Source: an uncultured Propionibacteriaceae bacterium | GTDB taxonomy: Bacteria > Actinomycetota > Actinomycetes > Propionibacteriales > Propionibacteriaceae | Reading direction: 5' to 3' | Length of the DNA: 12,333 nt | Assembly: GCA_936924635.1 (NCBI GenBank) | Contig: CAKZHP010000070.1 | Span: forward strand, 1 to 12,333 | Part shown: piece after piece, positions 7,280-12,333 of the stretch | Numbering within the stretch: position 1 is the stretch's first letter | Layout of the letters: each line of letters opens with the position of its first letter | Program-made: the position numbers and the translations under genes | Notes under the pieces: generated by a model | Seen by the model: the letters and a program-made list of their open reading frames with translations, nothing else | Databases searched by the model: none | Told to the model about the DNA's origin: nothing

Positions 7280-7612
7280 TCAGGGGGTGCGGGTCTCCAT
7301 CGGGACCGGAGGGACCGGGAGCCCGATCGAGACGTCGGTGGACGGACGCCTGGTCGGGTCCCGGGGGAGCCCGGTCGAGACGTCGGTGGACGGGCGCCAG
7401 GTCGGCTCCCCTCGGGCGATCCCGAGGCCGCACGGCTGCGAGTCCGTCGTCCCGTCGTCGATCTCGACGGGGCTCTCGGCGACCTGCAGGGAATGACCAT
7501 CCTCTCGGCACTTGACAGCCGACGCTGGCGGTGCCGAGAGGGCGATCAGGAAGCCGGCGACCACGACCGATCCCGCCGCGCCTGCGGCGGTGATCTTGCT
7601 ACGGGTGGTCAT
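7280..7612 (-). CDS. small exported protein with two 16-residue repeats, unknown function
   Basis: I do not recognise this 110-aa protein. A Sec-type signal peptide is clear: basic residues at 4-6, a hydrophobic core at about 10-28 and an ASA site at 30-32, predicting a mature protein of about 78 residues starting at Val33. The mature part has two cysteines (35 and 61) able to form one disulfide, then an exact tandem of two 16-residue units (69-84 and 85-100) with the shared core RPSTDVS-x-GLP, and a Pro-rich end. There is no LPxTG motif or C-terminal TM, so it is probably released or loosely wall-bound. The ATG at 7612 is one base after the stop of the upstream small gene (TGA-C-ATG), showing an operon. 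Codon use is typical for the genome. The role is unknown; proximity suggests a possible link with the converging two-component system. Confidence 0.75.
   Translation of the reverse strand: MTTRSKITAAGAAGSVVVAGFLIALSAPPASAVKCREDGHSLQVAESPVEIDDGTTDSQPCGLGIARGEPTWRPSTDVSTGLPRDPTRRPSTDVSIGLPVPPVPMETRTP
7315..7410 (-). repeat. 48-bp tandem duplication inside the 110-aa exported protein gene
   Basis: Two 48-bp units, 7315-7362 and 7363-7410, lie head to tail. In the 42-base core (7321-7362 against 7369-7410) only four positions differ; the first six bases of each unit are less alike. The unit is a multiple of three, so it encodes 16 amino acids twice in frame. Protein and DNA are both still similar, which suggests a fairly recent slippage duplication. 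Confidence 0.9.
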
Positions 7613-7613
7613 G

Positions 7614-7823
7614 TCAGTTCTCGACGATCGCGACCGTGACCTCGACGACGTTGCCGTTGTCGTCGGTCACGACCCGGTAGACGGTGGAGGTGCCGTCGCC
7701 GTTGTTCCAGCCGCCGATGGAGACGTCGGCGTGAGCTGCGGACGCGCCGGCGACGGCGATGCCTCCGGCGGCGACGAGGCCGACGACGCTGAGTGCGATC
7801 CGGCGGGCGAGGGTGCTGATCAT
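7614..7823 (-). CDS. small exported protein, 69 aa, unknown function
   Basis: I do not recognise this protein. It starts with a Sec signal peptide (basic RR at 8-9, hydrophobic core 10-27, AHA just before the predicted cleavage after residue 32). The predicted mature product is only about 37 residues, beginning DVSIGGWNNG. It is cysteine-free and rich in Gly, Asn, Asp and Val, with alternating Val patterns (VYRVV, VVEVTVAIV) that suggest a beta-hairpin or small sheet. The ATG at 7823 was chosen because GGGAAGGA stands seven bases before it and the signal peptide begins there; a longer frame reaches back to 7874 but has no signal-like start. It is the first gene of a two-gene operon, one base before the 110-aa gene. 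No lanthipeptide or lasso maturation gene is adjacent. Confidence 0.75.
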   Translation of the reverse strand: MISTLARRIALSVVGLVAAGGIAVAGASAAHADVSIGGWNNGDGTSTVYRVVTDDNGNVVEVTVAIVEN

Positions 7824-7843
7824 GGTGGGTCCTTCCCTTGCTG

Positions 7844-7862
7844 GCGGTGGTCCGTCCACCGC
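7844..7862. promoter_or_regulatory. inverted repeat upstream of the small-protein operon
   Basis: GCGGTGG and CCACCGC are perfect 7-bp arms around the loop TCCGT. The repeat lies 21 bases before the ATG at 7823, so it would be either in the 5' leader or over the promoter. It could be an operator, for instance for the nearby LuxR-type regulator, or a leader hairpin. The symmetry is seen; the role is inferred. Confidence 0.4.
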
Positions 7863-7878
7863 TCTGACACCCATCGCA

Positions 7879-7907
7879 GGGCCTCGGTGGGCCGCCTACC
7901 AGGGCCC
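7879..7907. terminator. stem-loop between the hydrolase gene and the small-protein operon
   Basis: GGGCC (7879-7883) pairs with GGCCC (7903-7907), and inside it GGTGGG (7886-7891) pairs with CCTACC (7895-7900) with one G-T wobble and a 3-base loop. A 2 x 2 internal loop separates the two stems. It lies about 77 bases after the stop of the minus-strand hydrolase gene at 7984 and could terminate the dacB operon; it could also be a regulatory structure for the small-protein operon. Confidence 0.35.
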
Positions 7908-7934
7908 GGCGGAGGAGATGCCCCGATCACCGGA

Positions 7935-7946
7935 CGGGTGCACCCG
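7935..7946. promoter_or_regulatory. 12-bp perfect palindrome
   Basis: CGGGTGCACCCG is fully self-complementary and lies in the 160-base gap between the 236-aa hydrolase gene and the 69-aa exported protein gene. Without a loop it is more like a dimeric protein-binding site than a terminator. On the minus strand, CTGACA at 7979-7974 resembles a -35 box but no good -10 was found 16-18 bases on. Chance is possible in such GC-rich DNA. Confidence 0.3.
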
Positions 7947-7983
7947 CCGCGTACAGCCAGGGCGGTAGCGGGTTGTCAGACCG

Positions 7984-8694
7984 TCACAGGTCTCGGGTGT
8001 CGACGATCGCGTGCACCCAGTGATGGGCGATCTCGTGCACCAGCGGCGAGGTGAGCGGGAGGAAGTGACCCTCCAGCTCCAGCGGCACGTTGGTGCCGCC
8101 CTCCAGACGGGACCCGGTGGGGACCATCTCGTCCCACGCCGCGGCCAGGGAGACGATGCGGGCGTTCACCCCCCGCTCCCCCGTCAGGCGGGTGATGACC
8201 GGCCCGGTCGGGGAGAACATGCCCAGCGGGGAGCGTGCGAAGACCCGCACGGACAACGGCGAGCCACCGAACGGGGTGCCCACCGCCACCACGCCGCGGA
8301 TGCGCGCCTGGGTGCGTGGGTCGAGCAGCAGCTGCTTCGCGATGAGGCCGCCCTTGGAGTGGGCGACCACCACCAGGTCGCGCTCCCCCCACTCCTTCAT
8401 CTGCCTGGCCACGATGTCAGCGGAGGCCTCCAGGGAGCGCAGGTTGAGCCCGAGGCCGGGCACCACCAGCACCGAGTGCCCTTGTCGCACCAGCGCCCTG
8501 GCCAGCGGCAGCTGGAAGCGCCAGGTCTCGAGGATCCCGGGCAGCAGCAGCACCGGCAACCCGCAGGCGTCCTCGACCTCGGCCAGCAGACCGGCAGGTT
8601 CCCGTGTCAGCATCGAGCGGACCCACTGCAAGATGGCGTACGCCCAGTCGCGCACCACGACCAAGACGCGGCGCCGGATGACGGCGGCGGTCAC
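7984..8694 (-). CDS. alpha/beta hydrolase, lipase-like (AHSKGG elbow)
   Basis: This is a probable esterase or lipase of the alpha/beta hydrolase fold. The 236-aa protein has an early hydrophobic N-terminal stretch (about 8-24), an oxyanion region LLLPGILETW (49-58), and a nucleophile elbow VVVAHSKGGLIAK with Ser113. The Ala in place of the first Gly of GxSxG recalls Bacillus LipA-type lipases (AHSMGG). AWDEMVP (Asp188) and EGHFLPL (His210) complete a likely triad. The GTG at 8694 overlaps the stop of the preceding hydrolase gene (GTGA) and is preceded by GGGGGAG, so longer frames upstream are out. The N-terminal stretch could be a membrane anchor, but there is no cleavage site. The substrate is unknown; position after dacB and a second hydrolase hints at envelope lipid or ester metabolism. 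Confidence 0.85.
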   Translation of the reverse strand: MTAAVIRRRVLVVVRDWAYAILQWVRSMLTREPAGLLAEVEDACGLPVLLLPGILETWRFQLPLARALVRQGHSVLVVPGLGLNLRSLEASADIVARQMKEWGERDLVVVAHSKGGLIAKQLLLDPRTQARIRGVVAVGTPFGGSPLSVRVFARSPLGMFSPTGPVITRLTGERGVNARIVSLAAAWDEMVPTGSRLEGGTNVPLELEGHFLPLTSPLVHEIAHHWVHAIVDTRDL

Positions 8695-9500
8695 GACGGC
8701 GGCTCCCCCGCCAGCCCCACCAGCAGCTCGAGCAGGCGGCCCTCGTTGCCACGCACGATCCCGTGCGCCGTCTTCGGCAAGGTCACCACCTCGGCCTGCT
8801 GCGCCTCGGCCGCGAGATGGCACCGGAACGCCTCCGTGGACACGTGGTCACGGCTCCCGCCGAGGATCAGCACCGGATCGACCAGCCCCGCGATGCGGTC
8901 ACTGATCGGGTAGCGGAGCATGGACGGCAGCACCTCCCGGAACCACGCCACGCCGCAGCGCGCGTACGACGACACCACGACCATGGCCTGGACCGGCTGC
9001 TCGCGCAGCACGGACAGCAGGAACCGCAGCAGCAGCCGGCCCAGCGACGACTCGTCATGGCTGACCACCGGGGCCATCAGCATCGCCGCGGTGTAGCGCC
9101 CAGGCGCCCGGGCGAGCATCTCGGTGACGACCTGCGTGCCCATGGAGTGACCGACCAGCACCACGCGCTCGGGCAGCGGGATCTCCGCGAGCACCGCCTC
9201 CACGACCTCGGCGAAGTCGCCGATGTCGAGCGGGTAATCCGGGCGGTCCAGGCCACCGAAACCAGGGAGGTCGATCATCAGCACCCGCCCGTGCGGCTCC
9301 AGGGCGTCGGCCAGGGTGGCGAAGAACTGGCTGGAGACGCCGATGCCGTGCAGCAGCACGTACGCCACGCTCTCGTCGCCGGGGTCGGTGACCTCGTAGG
9401 ACCGTGACTCCACCCCGTCGACCCACCAGTCGCTGCAGAGCAGGGGTCCCCGGGCCAGCCGAGGCTGCAGGACGACCCGCCCGCGCAGCTCGGCGCGCAC
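8691..9500 (-). CDS. alpha/beta fold hydrolase
   Basis: This is a second alpha/beta hydrolase of unknown substrate, about 269 aa. Motifs in order are the oxyanion strand VLLHGIG (48-54), RVLMIDLPGFGGLDRP (72-87), the nucleophile elbow GHSMG (117-121, Ser119), the acidic residue Asp218 in GGSRDHV, and His246 in KTAHG. No signal peptide or TM helix is visible. The start is uncertain: GTG at 9500 lies two bases after the dacB stop, but its GAGG is too close to be a good ribosome site; GTG at 9515, overlapping dacB, or a GTG about 87 bases inside are alternatives. Spacing shows co-transcription with dacB and the next hydrolase (4-bp overlap). The fold and triad are secure; the specific reaction is not. 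Confidence 0.88.
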   Translation of the reverse strand: MRAELRGRVVLQPRLARGPLLCSDWWVDGVESRSYEVTDPGDESVAYVLLHGIGVSSQFFATLADALEPHGRVLMIDLPGFGGLDRPDYPLDIGDFAEVVEAVLAEIPLPERVVLVGHSMGTQVVTEMLARAPGRYTAAMLMAPVVSHDESSLGRLLLRFLLSVLREQPVQAMVVVSSYARCGVAWFREVLPSMLRYPISDRIAGLVDPVLILGGSRDHVSTEAFRCHLAAEAQQAEVVTLPKTAHGIVRGNEGRLLELLVGLAGEPPS

Positions 9501-9502
9501 CC

Positions 9503-10891
9503 TCAGCACCCGCACGCCGCGACCACGGTGGAGACCCGCTCCAGCCAGTCGCGAGCGGTCAGGTCGCCGTTGGGCACCACGTCGTTGGTCATGAAGGCGA
9601 ACACCAGCGTCTGACCGCTGCGCGTGGTCGCGAAGCCGGCCAGGGTGTGGATGCCGGTGAGGGTGCCGGTCTTGGCCCGCACCACCCCGCGGCCCGCTCC
9701 CTCGGTGGCCGGGTCGTCGAACCGGCTGCCCAGGGTGCCGTCGGCGGCGGCGGTCGGCAGCCCGACGAGCAGCGAGCGGTACCGAGGGTCGGTGAACCCC
9801 TTCGTGACGGCCGCCGAGAGCGTCGAGGCGGTGGCGAGGTTGCCCCGCGAGAGACCCGACCCGTCCTCCATCCGCATGCCGTCGCGCCACAGGCCGATCT
9901 CGGCCAGCCTGGCCGGCACAGCGGCCTGGGCGTCGGCGATGGAGCCCTGCTTGCCGGCGGCGATCGCGACGTGACGGAACAGCACCTCGGTGGCGTCGTT
10001 GTCGGAGTGCAGCAGCAGCTCTTGGACGATCAGCTCCAGCGGCAACGACTGCACGGCGGCGATCTGCTGGGCGTCCTTCGCGGCGACGACCGGGGCCGTG
10101 GCGGTCACGGTGATGCCGCGGGCCTGCAGCTGCTGCACGAACACCGCCACGGCGTCGGTCGTGGGGGTGGTGCGGTGGATGCCGCCCACGATGCCTTCGT
10201 CGACCCACAGGGCCGAGGTGGGGGTGGCGAACTCCGCGTACCCCGGCAGCCAGCTCGGGTTCCACGCCGGGCCGCTGAACAGCGACTCGTCGTAGCCCAA
10301 CGACACGGTCGTGGTGCCGCGGCCCTTGAGTGCCGTCGCGGTCGCCTCGGCGAGGTCGACGATCGACGCCCGCAGCGGGTAGCGGTCGGGGGTCGCGCCC
10401 CGCAGCAACGGGTCACCGCCCCCGACCAGCACCACCTGGCCGCCCTGACCGGCGACGACCTTGGTCGTGAAGCGGTGCTCAGGCCCAAACGCGGCGAGCG
10501 CGGCGGCAGACGTGAGCAGCTTCAGCGTGGAGGCAGGGGTGAGTGGCGTGTCAGCGGCCTCGCCGGCCACCGCCGTGCCGCTCGCGGGGTCGGTGACCGC
10601 CATGGCGACCCGGCCCAGCCCCGTCCGCGGCACCGCCTGCAGCCGGGGCAGCAGGGACGTGGTCGCCGGCGGCGCCACGGTCCCGCGCGCCGTCGCGTAC
10701 GGGGTGGGAGCCAACGGGCTGGGCGTGGGGGTGGGGCTCGGCGCGTACAGGCTGGGGTCGATGGTCGGGGAACCGCCGTCGACCCAGACCCCGGCAGCGC
10801 GCAGCGCGGGCCCGCCGCCGAGAACCACTCCCGCCCCGACCAGGCCGAGCACGACGACCCAGACGAGGAGGGCGCGTAGCTCTCGTAGCAC
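9503..10891 (-). CDS. dacB: D-alanyl-D-alanine carboxypeptidase/endopeptidase (PBP4, peptidase S13)
   Basis: This low-molecular-mass class C penicillin-binding protein trims or opens peptidoglycan peptides outside the membrane. The 462-aa protein has an N-terminal TM or uncleaved signal (about 8-26), a Pro/Ser/Thr linker (50-65), and then the S13 catalytic domain: SxxK as STLK (121-124), SxN as SDN (296-298) in LLLHSDNDATE, the family segment EDGSGLSR (342-349), and KTG (407-409) in RAKTGTLTG. It ends in ACGC. The GTG at 10891 is preferred because CAGGAG lies seven bases before it; ATG at 10915 and GTG at 10924 are in-frame alternatives without a ribosome site. It diverges from ppa and leads an operon with two hydrolases. 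This placement near tilS-hpt-ftsH is common in actinobacteria. Confidence 0.95.
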   Translation of the reverse strand: MLRELRALLVWVVVLGLVGAGVVLGGGPALRAAGVWVDGGSPTIDPSLYAPSPTPTPSPLAPTPYATARGTVAPPATTSLLPRLQAVPRTGLGRVAMAVTDPASGTAVAGEAADTPLTPASTLKLLTSAAALAAFGPEHRFTTKVVAGQGGQVVLVGGGDPLLRGATPDRYPLRASIVDLAEATATALKGRGTTTVSLGYDESLFSGPAWNPSWLPGYAEFATPTSALWVDEGIVGGIHRTTPTTDAVAVFVQQLQARGITVTATAPVVAAKDAQQIAAVQSLPLELIVQELLLHSDNDATEVLFRHVAIAAGKQGSIADAQAAVPARLAEIGLWRDGMRMEDGSGLSRGNLATASTLSAAVTKGFTDPRYRSLLVGLPTAAADGTLGSRFDDPATEGAGRGVVRAKTGTLTGIHTLAGFATTRSGQTLVFAFMTNDVVPNGDLTARDWLERVSTVVAACGC

Positions 10892-10898
10892 GGAGGGG

Positions 10899-10904
10899 CT
10901 CCTG
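10899..10904 (-). promoter_or_regulatory. ribosome binding site deciding the dacB start
   Basis: On the minus strand CAGGAG is separated by seven bases from the GTG at 10891. It is the only good Shine-Dalgarno near the dacB N-terminus and argues against the two upstream in-frame starts. Confidence 0.6.
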
Positions 10905-10909
10905 ACGAC

Positions 10910-10915
10910 TATCAT
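10910..10915 (+). promoter_or_regulatory. candidate -10 of ppa
   Basis: TATCAT matches five of six bases of TATAAT, unusual in DNA this rich in G and C. It would put the start of transcription near 10922, with a leader of about 34 bases before the GTG of ppa. No -35 match is visible. Confidence 0.4.
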
Positions 10916-10935
10916 GCGAATCACTGACCGTGCAC

Positions 10936-10941
10936 ATCATA
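10936..10941 (-). promoter_or_regulatory. candidate -10 of dacB
   Basis: On the minus strand TATGAT matches five of six bases of TATAAT. It would start transcription near 10929, about 38 bases before the preferred dacB GTG. It overlaps the region transcribed from the opposing ppa element, so the two promoters are interleaved. No -35 match is visible. Confidence 0.4.
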
Positions 10942-10955
10942 GAAAGCGGAGACCT

Positions 10956-11513
10956 GTGGCTGATTTCCGTAGGCAGCTGACCATCGAGCGTGCAGAGGGG
11001 TTCAGCTTCGACGTCACCGTCGAGATCCCCCGCGGGTCGAAGAACAAGTACGAGCTCGACCACGAGACCGGTCGTATCCGTCTCGACCGTACGCTGTTCA
11101 CCTCGACCCAGTACCCCTCCGACTACGGGTTCATCGAGGGCACCCTGGGCCAGGACGGCGACCCGCTCGACGCGCTCGTGCTGGTGCCGGAGGCGACGTT
11201 CCCGGGCGCTCTCATCGAGTGCCGCGCGGTCGCGATGTTCCGGATGACCGACGAGGCCGGTGGCGACGACAAGGTCGTCTGCGTGCCGACCGCCGACACC
11301 CGCCAGTCGTACCTGCGCGACATCCGCGACATCCCCGAGCACATGCTGCTGGAGATCCAGCACTTCTTCACGGTCTACAAGGACCTGGAGCCGGGCAAGT
11401 CGGTCGAGGGCGCCTCGTGGACCGGCCGGGAGGCCGCGGAGGCCGAGATCCTCGCCTCGTACGAGCGGGCGAAGGGCACCCACTACGAGAACCACCACGT
11501 GAACCTGGCCTAG
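10956..11513 (+). CDS. ppa: inorganic pyrophosphatase, family I
   Basis: This soluble Mg-dependent enzyme hydrolyses pyrophosphate to two phosphates in the cytosol, pulling biosynthetic reactions forward. The 185-aa protein shows the family signature DGDPLDALVLV (67-77) with its metal-binding aspartates, the segment KNKYELDHETGRIRLDR (29-45), YPSDYGFIE (53-61), and a later active-site stretch around DIRDIPEH (122-129). Compared with the usual actinobacterial enzyme, which begins near FDVTVEIP, it carries about 16 extra N-terminal residues and a short extra C-terminal tail (ENHHVNLA). GTG at 10956 is taken as the start, with GGAG four bases before it; an in-frame ATG at 10914 is a less likely alternative. 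Its TAG shares a CTAG with the stop of the converging crcB. Confidence 0.97.
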   Translation: MADFRRQLTIERAEGFSFDVTVEIPRGSKNKYELDHETGRIRLDRTLFTSTQYPSDYGFIEGTLGQDGDPLDALVLVPEATFPGALIECRAVAMFRMTDEAGGDDKVVCVPTADTRQSYLRDIRDIPEHMLLEIQHFFTVYKDLEPGKSVEGASWTGREAAEAEILASYERAKGTHYENHHVNLA

Positions 11514-11878
11514 AGCCACACCCCCAGGGCGTAGCCGGCGACGGCAGCGACCAGGGAGATCGTCAGCTGCACCAGCGCGGCGGCCACGGCCCTGCGCCGG
11601 CGGCCGCGCTGGAGCAGCCGGACGGTCTCGAATGCCGAGGTCGAGAAGGTGGTGTAGCCGCCGAGGAGGCCGGTGCCGACCACGGCGAGTGCCGCGGGTG
11701 GGATCACGTGCGAGGTCACCAGCCCCGTGATCACGGCGAGGGCGAAGGTGCCGGTCGCGTTGACCACGGCGGTCGGCGCGGTCGGCAGCGTTCGCACCCG
11801 AGCCCGGATCAGCCCGTCCATCAGGAAGCGCAGCATCGCGCCCACACCGCCCGCCAGGGACATCAGCAGCAGCGTCAT
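11510..11878 (-). CDS. crcB: fluoride ion channel CrcB/Fluc, second subunit
   Basis: Fluc proteins are small membrane channels that let fluoride leave the cell. This 122-aa subunit has four hydrophobic helices (about 2-19, 35-56, 62-85 and 99-121) and the family motifs GGVGAMLR (10-17), VVNATGTF (38-45) with the conserved pore Asn40, and GGYTTFSTSAFE (73-84), the helix-break and Phe-containing pore segment. The ATG at 11878 overlaps the stop of the upstream crcB by ATGA, the layout typical of Gram-positive species whose channel is built from two different subunits. The two copies clearly differ in sequence, so this is not a recent duplication. No fluoride riboswitch can be judged because the operon's 5' end is outside the window. 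Confidence 0.95.
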   Translation of the reverse strand: MTLLLMSLAGGVGAMLRFLMDGLIRARVRTLPTAPTAVVNATGTFALAVITGLVTSHVIPPAALAVVGTGLLGGYTTFSTSAFETVRLLQRGRRRRAVAAALVQLTISLVAAVAGYALGVWL

Positions 11879-12333
11879 GACCCTTGCCCCGCGACCCGTA
11901 CGCCGAGAGCGCACACCGTCACGCCCAGCAGGAGCGTGGCGGCGGCGTACGTGACCGCTGCCGCCAGCCGGCCGCTCTCGGCCATCAGCACGGCCTCCAG
12001 CACGAACGACGAGTAGGTGGTGAACGCGCCCAGCACCCCGGTCCCCAGGTGGAGGCGCAGCAGCCGGAGCCACCCCTCGTCCGGACCGGCCGCTGCCAGA
12101 CGCTGCAGCAGCACGCCCAGCAGGAACGCGCCCGACATGTTCACCACGAAGGTCGGCAGAGGAAGCCCGTCGGTGTGCGGGATGCGGCTGGTGGCCAGGT
12201 GTCGCAGCACGGTGCCGATCGCGCCGCCGGCCAGCACCGCCGCCAGGTAACGGGGCCGCAGGTGCAGGTGTACGCCCGCCTCGGCGGCCGGCGTCGTTGG
12301 GCCGGGCCGCGTGCCCCGCGTGGAGGCGGGCCG
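11875..12333 (-). CDS. crcB: fluoride ion channel CrcB/Fluc, first subunit, 5' end outside window
   Basis: This is the partner Fluc subunit, translated before and overlapping the other crcB. Motifs are LAGGAIGTVLRHL, VVNMSGAFLLG with the conserved Asn, and GAFTTYSSFVLE. A GTG at 12237 is in frame, but starting there would cut off most of the first helix (LAAVLAGGAIGTV), so the true start should be upstream. From 12238 to the right edge the frame is open with no ATG, GTG or TTG, and encodes a Pro/Arg/Thr-rich stretch followed by HLHLRPRYLAA. The gene is therefore taken as 5'-partial with a longer polar N-terminus than usual. Function is secure; the start is not seen. Confidence 0.9.
   Translation of the reverse strand, partial: RPASTRGTRPGPTTPAAEAGVHLHLRPRYLAAVLAGGAIGTVLRHLATSRIPHTDGLPLPTFVVNMSGAFLLGVLLQRLAAAGPDEGWLRLLRLHLGTGVLGAFTTYSSFVLEAVLMAESGRLAAAVTYAAATLLLGVTVCALGVRVAGQGS

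Noticed and set aside
7315..7410. CRISPR-like direct repeats
   Set aside because: Only two head-to-tail units with no spacers, in frame within a coding gene, and no cas genes nearby; it is a protein repeat.
7614..7874. Longer version of the 69-aa exported protein starting at 7874
   Set aside because: The extra 17 residues would mask the signal peptide and the start lacks a ribosome site, whereas ATG 7823 has a good one.
8695..8823. N-terminal extension of the lipase-like hydrolase to 8823
   Set aside because: It overlaps the end of the other hydrolase gene out of frame and is Arg/Gly-rich; the GTGA overlap at 8691-8694 is the normal coupled start.
9404..10879. 491-codon + strand frame opposite dacB
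   Set aside because: dacB on the minus strand has all three penicillin-binding motifs; the + frame is a Gly/Arg/Val-rich shadow.

Overview
The window comes from a high-GC actinobacterium. GTG starts, 4-bp stop/start overlaps, weak or absent Shine-Dalgarno sequences and the dacB / zincin / tilS / hpt / ftsH neighbourhood all fit this, and Propionibacteriales such as Nocardioidaceae are the likeliest group. The lineage is an inference from gene content and protein style, not a database result. No rRNA, tRNA, CRISPR array or insertion sequence was seen.

Left part (1-4775). A + strand amidase-signature fragment enters from the left edge and breaks off at about 247, exactly where the minus-strand ftsH gene ends. 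Rightward of it, all on the minus strand and reading right to left, is a tight run: a zinc metalloprotease (PF10103 type), tilS, hpt and ftsH. The first two overlap by one base and the next two are nine bases apart. This is a conserved actinobacterial housekeeping cluster for tRNA-Ile modification, purine salvage and membrane proteolysis.

Middle part (4776-7983). A block with an accessory look sits between the two halves of that neighbourhood. On the + strand are an unrecognised 154-aa protein with an odd Cys-flanked hydrophobic tail, a six-TM HisKA_3-type sensor kinase and a NarL/LuxR-type response regulator, all overlapping. Converging on them from the right are two small exported proteins (110 and 69 aa) on the minus strand, with a strong GC stem-loop between the two transcription units. 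Several inverted repeats lie upstream of the small-protein operon.

Right part (7984-12333). On the minus strand, dacB (a PBP4-type D,D-carboxypeptidase) is followed by two overlapping alpha/beta hydrolase genes. Diverging from dacB is ppa (family I pyrophosphatase). Its stop codon shares a CTAG with the stop of a converging pair of fluoride-channel genes (two crcB, overlapping by ATGA); the 5' end of the outer one lies beyond the right edge.

The two points most worth following are the abrupt amidase/ftsH junction, which is either a real rearrangement or an assembly chimera, and the middle block, which looks like a self-contained signalling cassette with candidate secreted or peptide-like partners.
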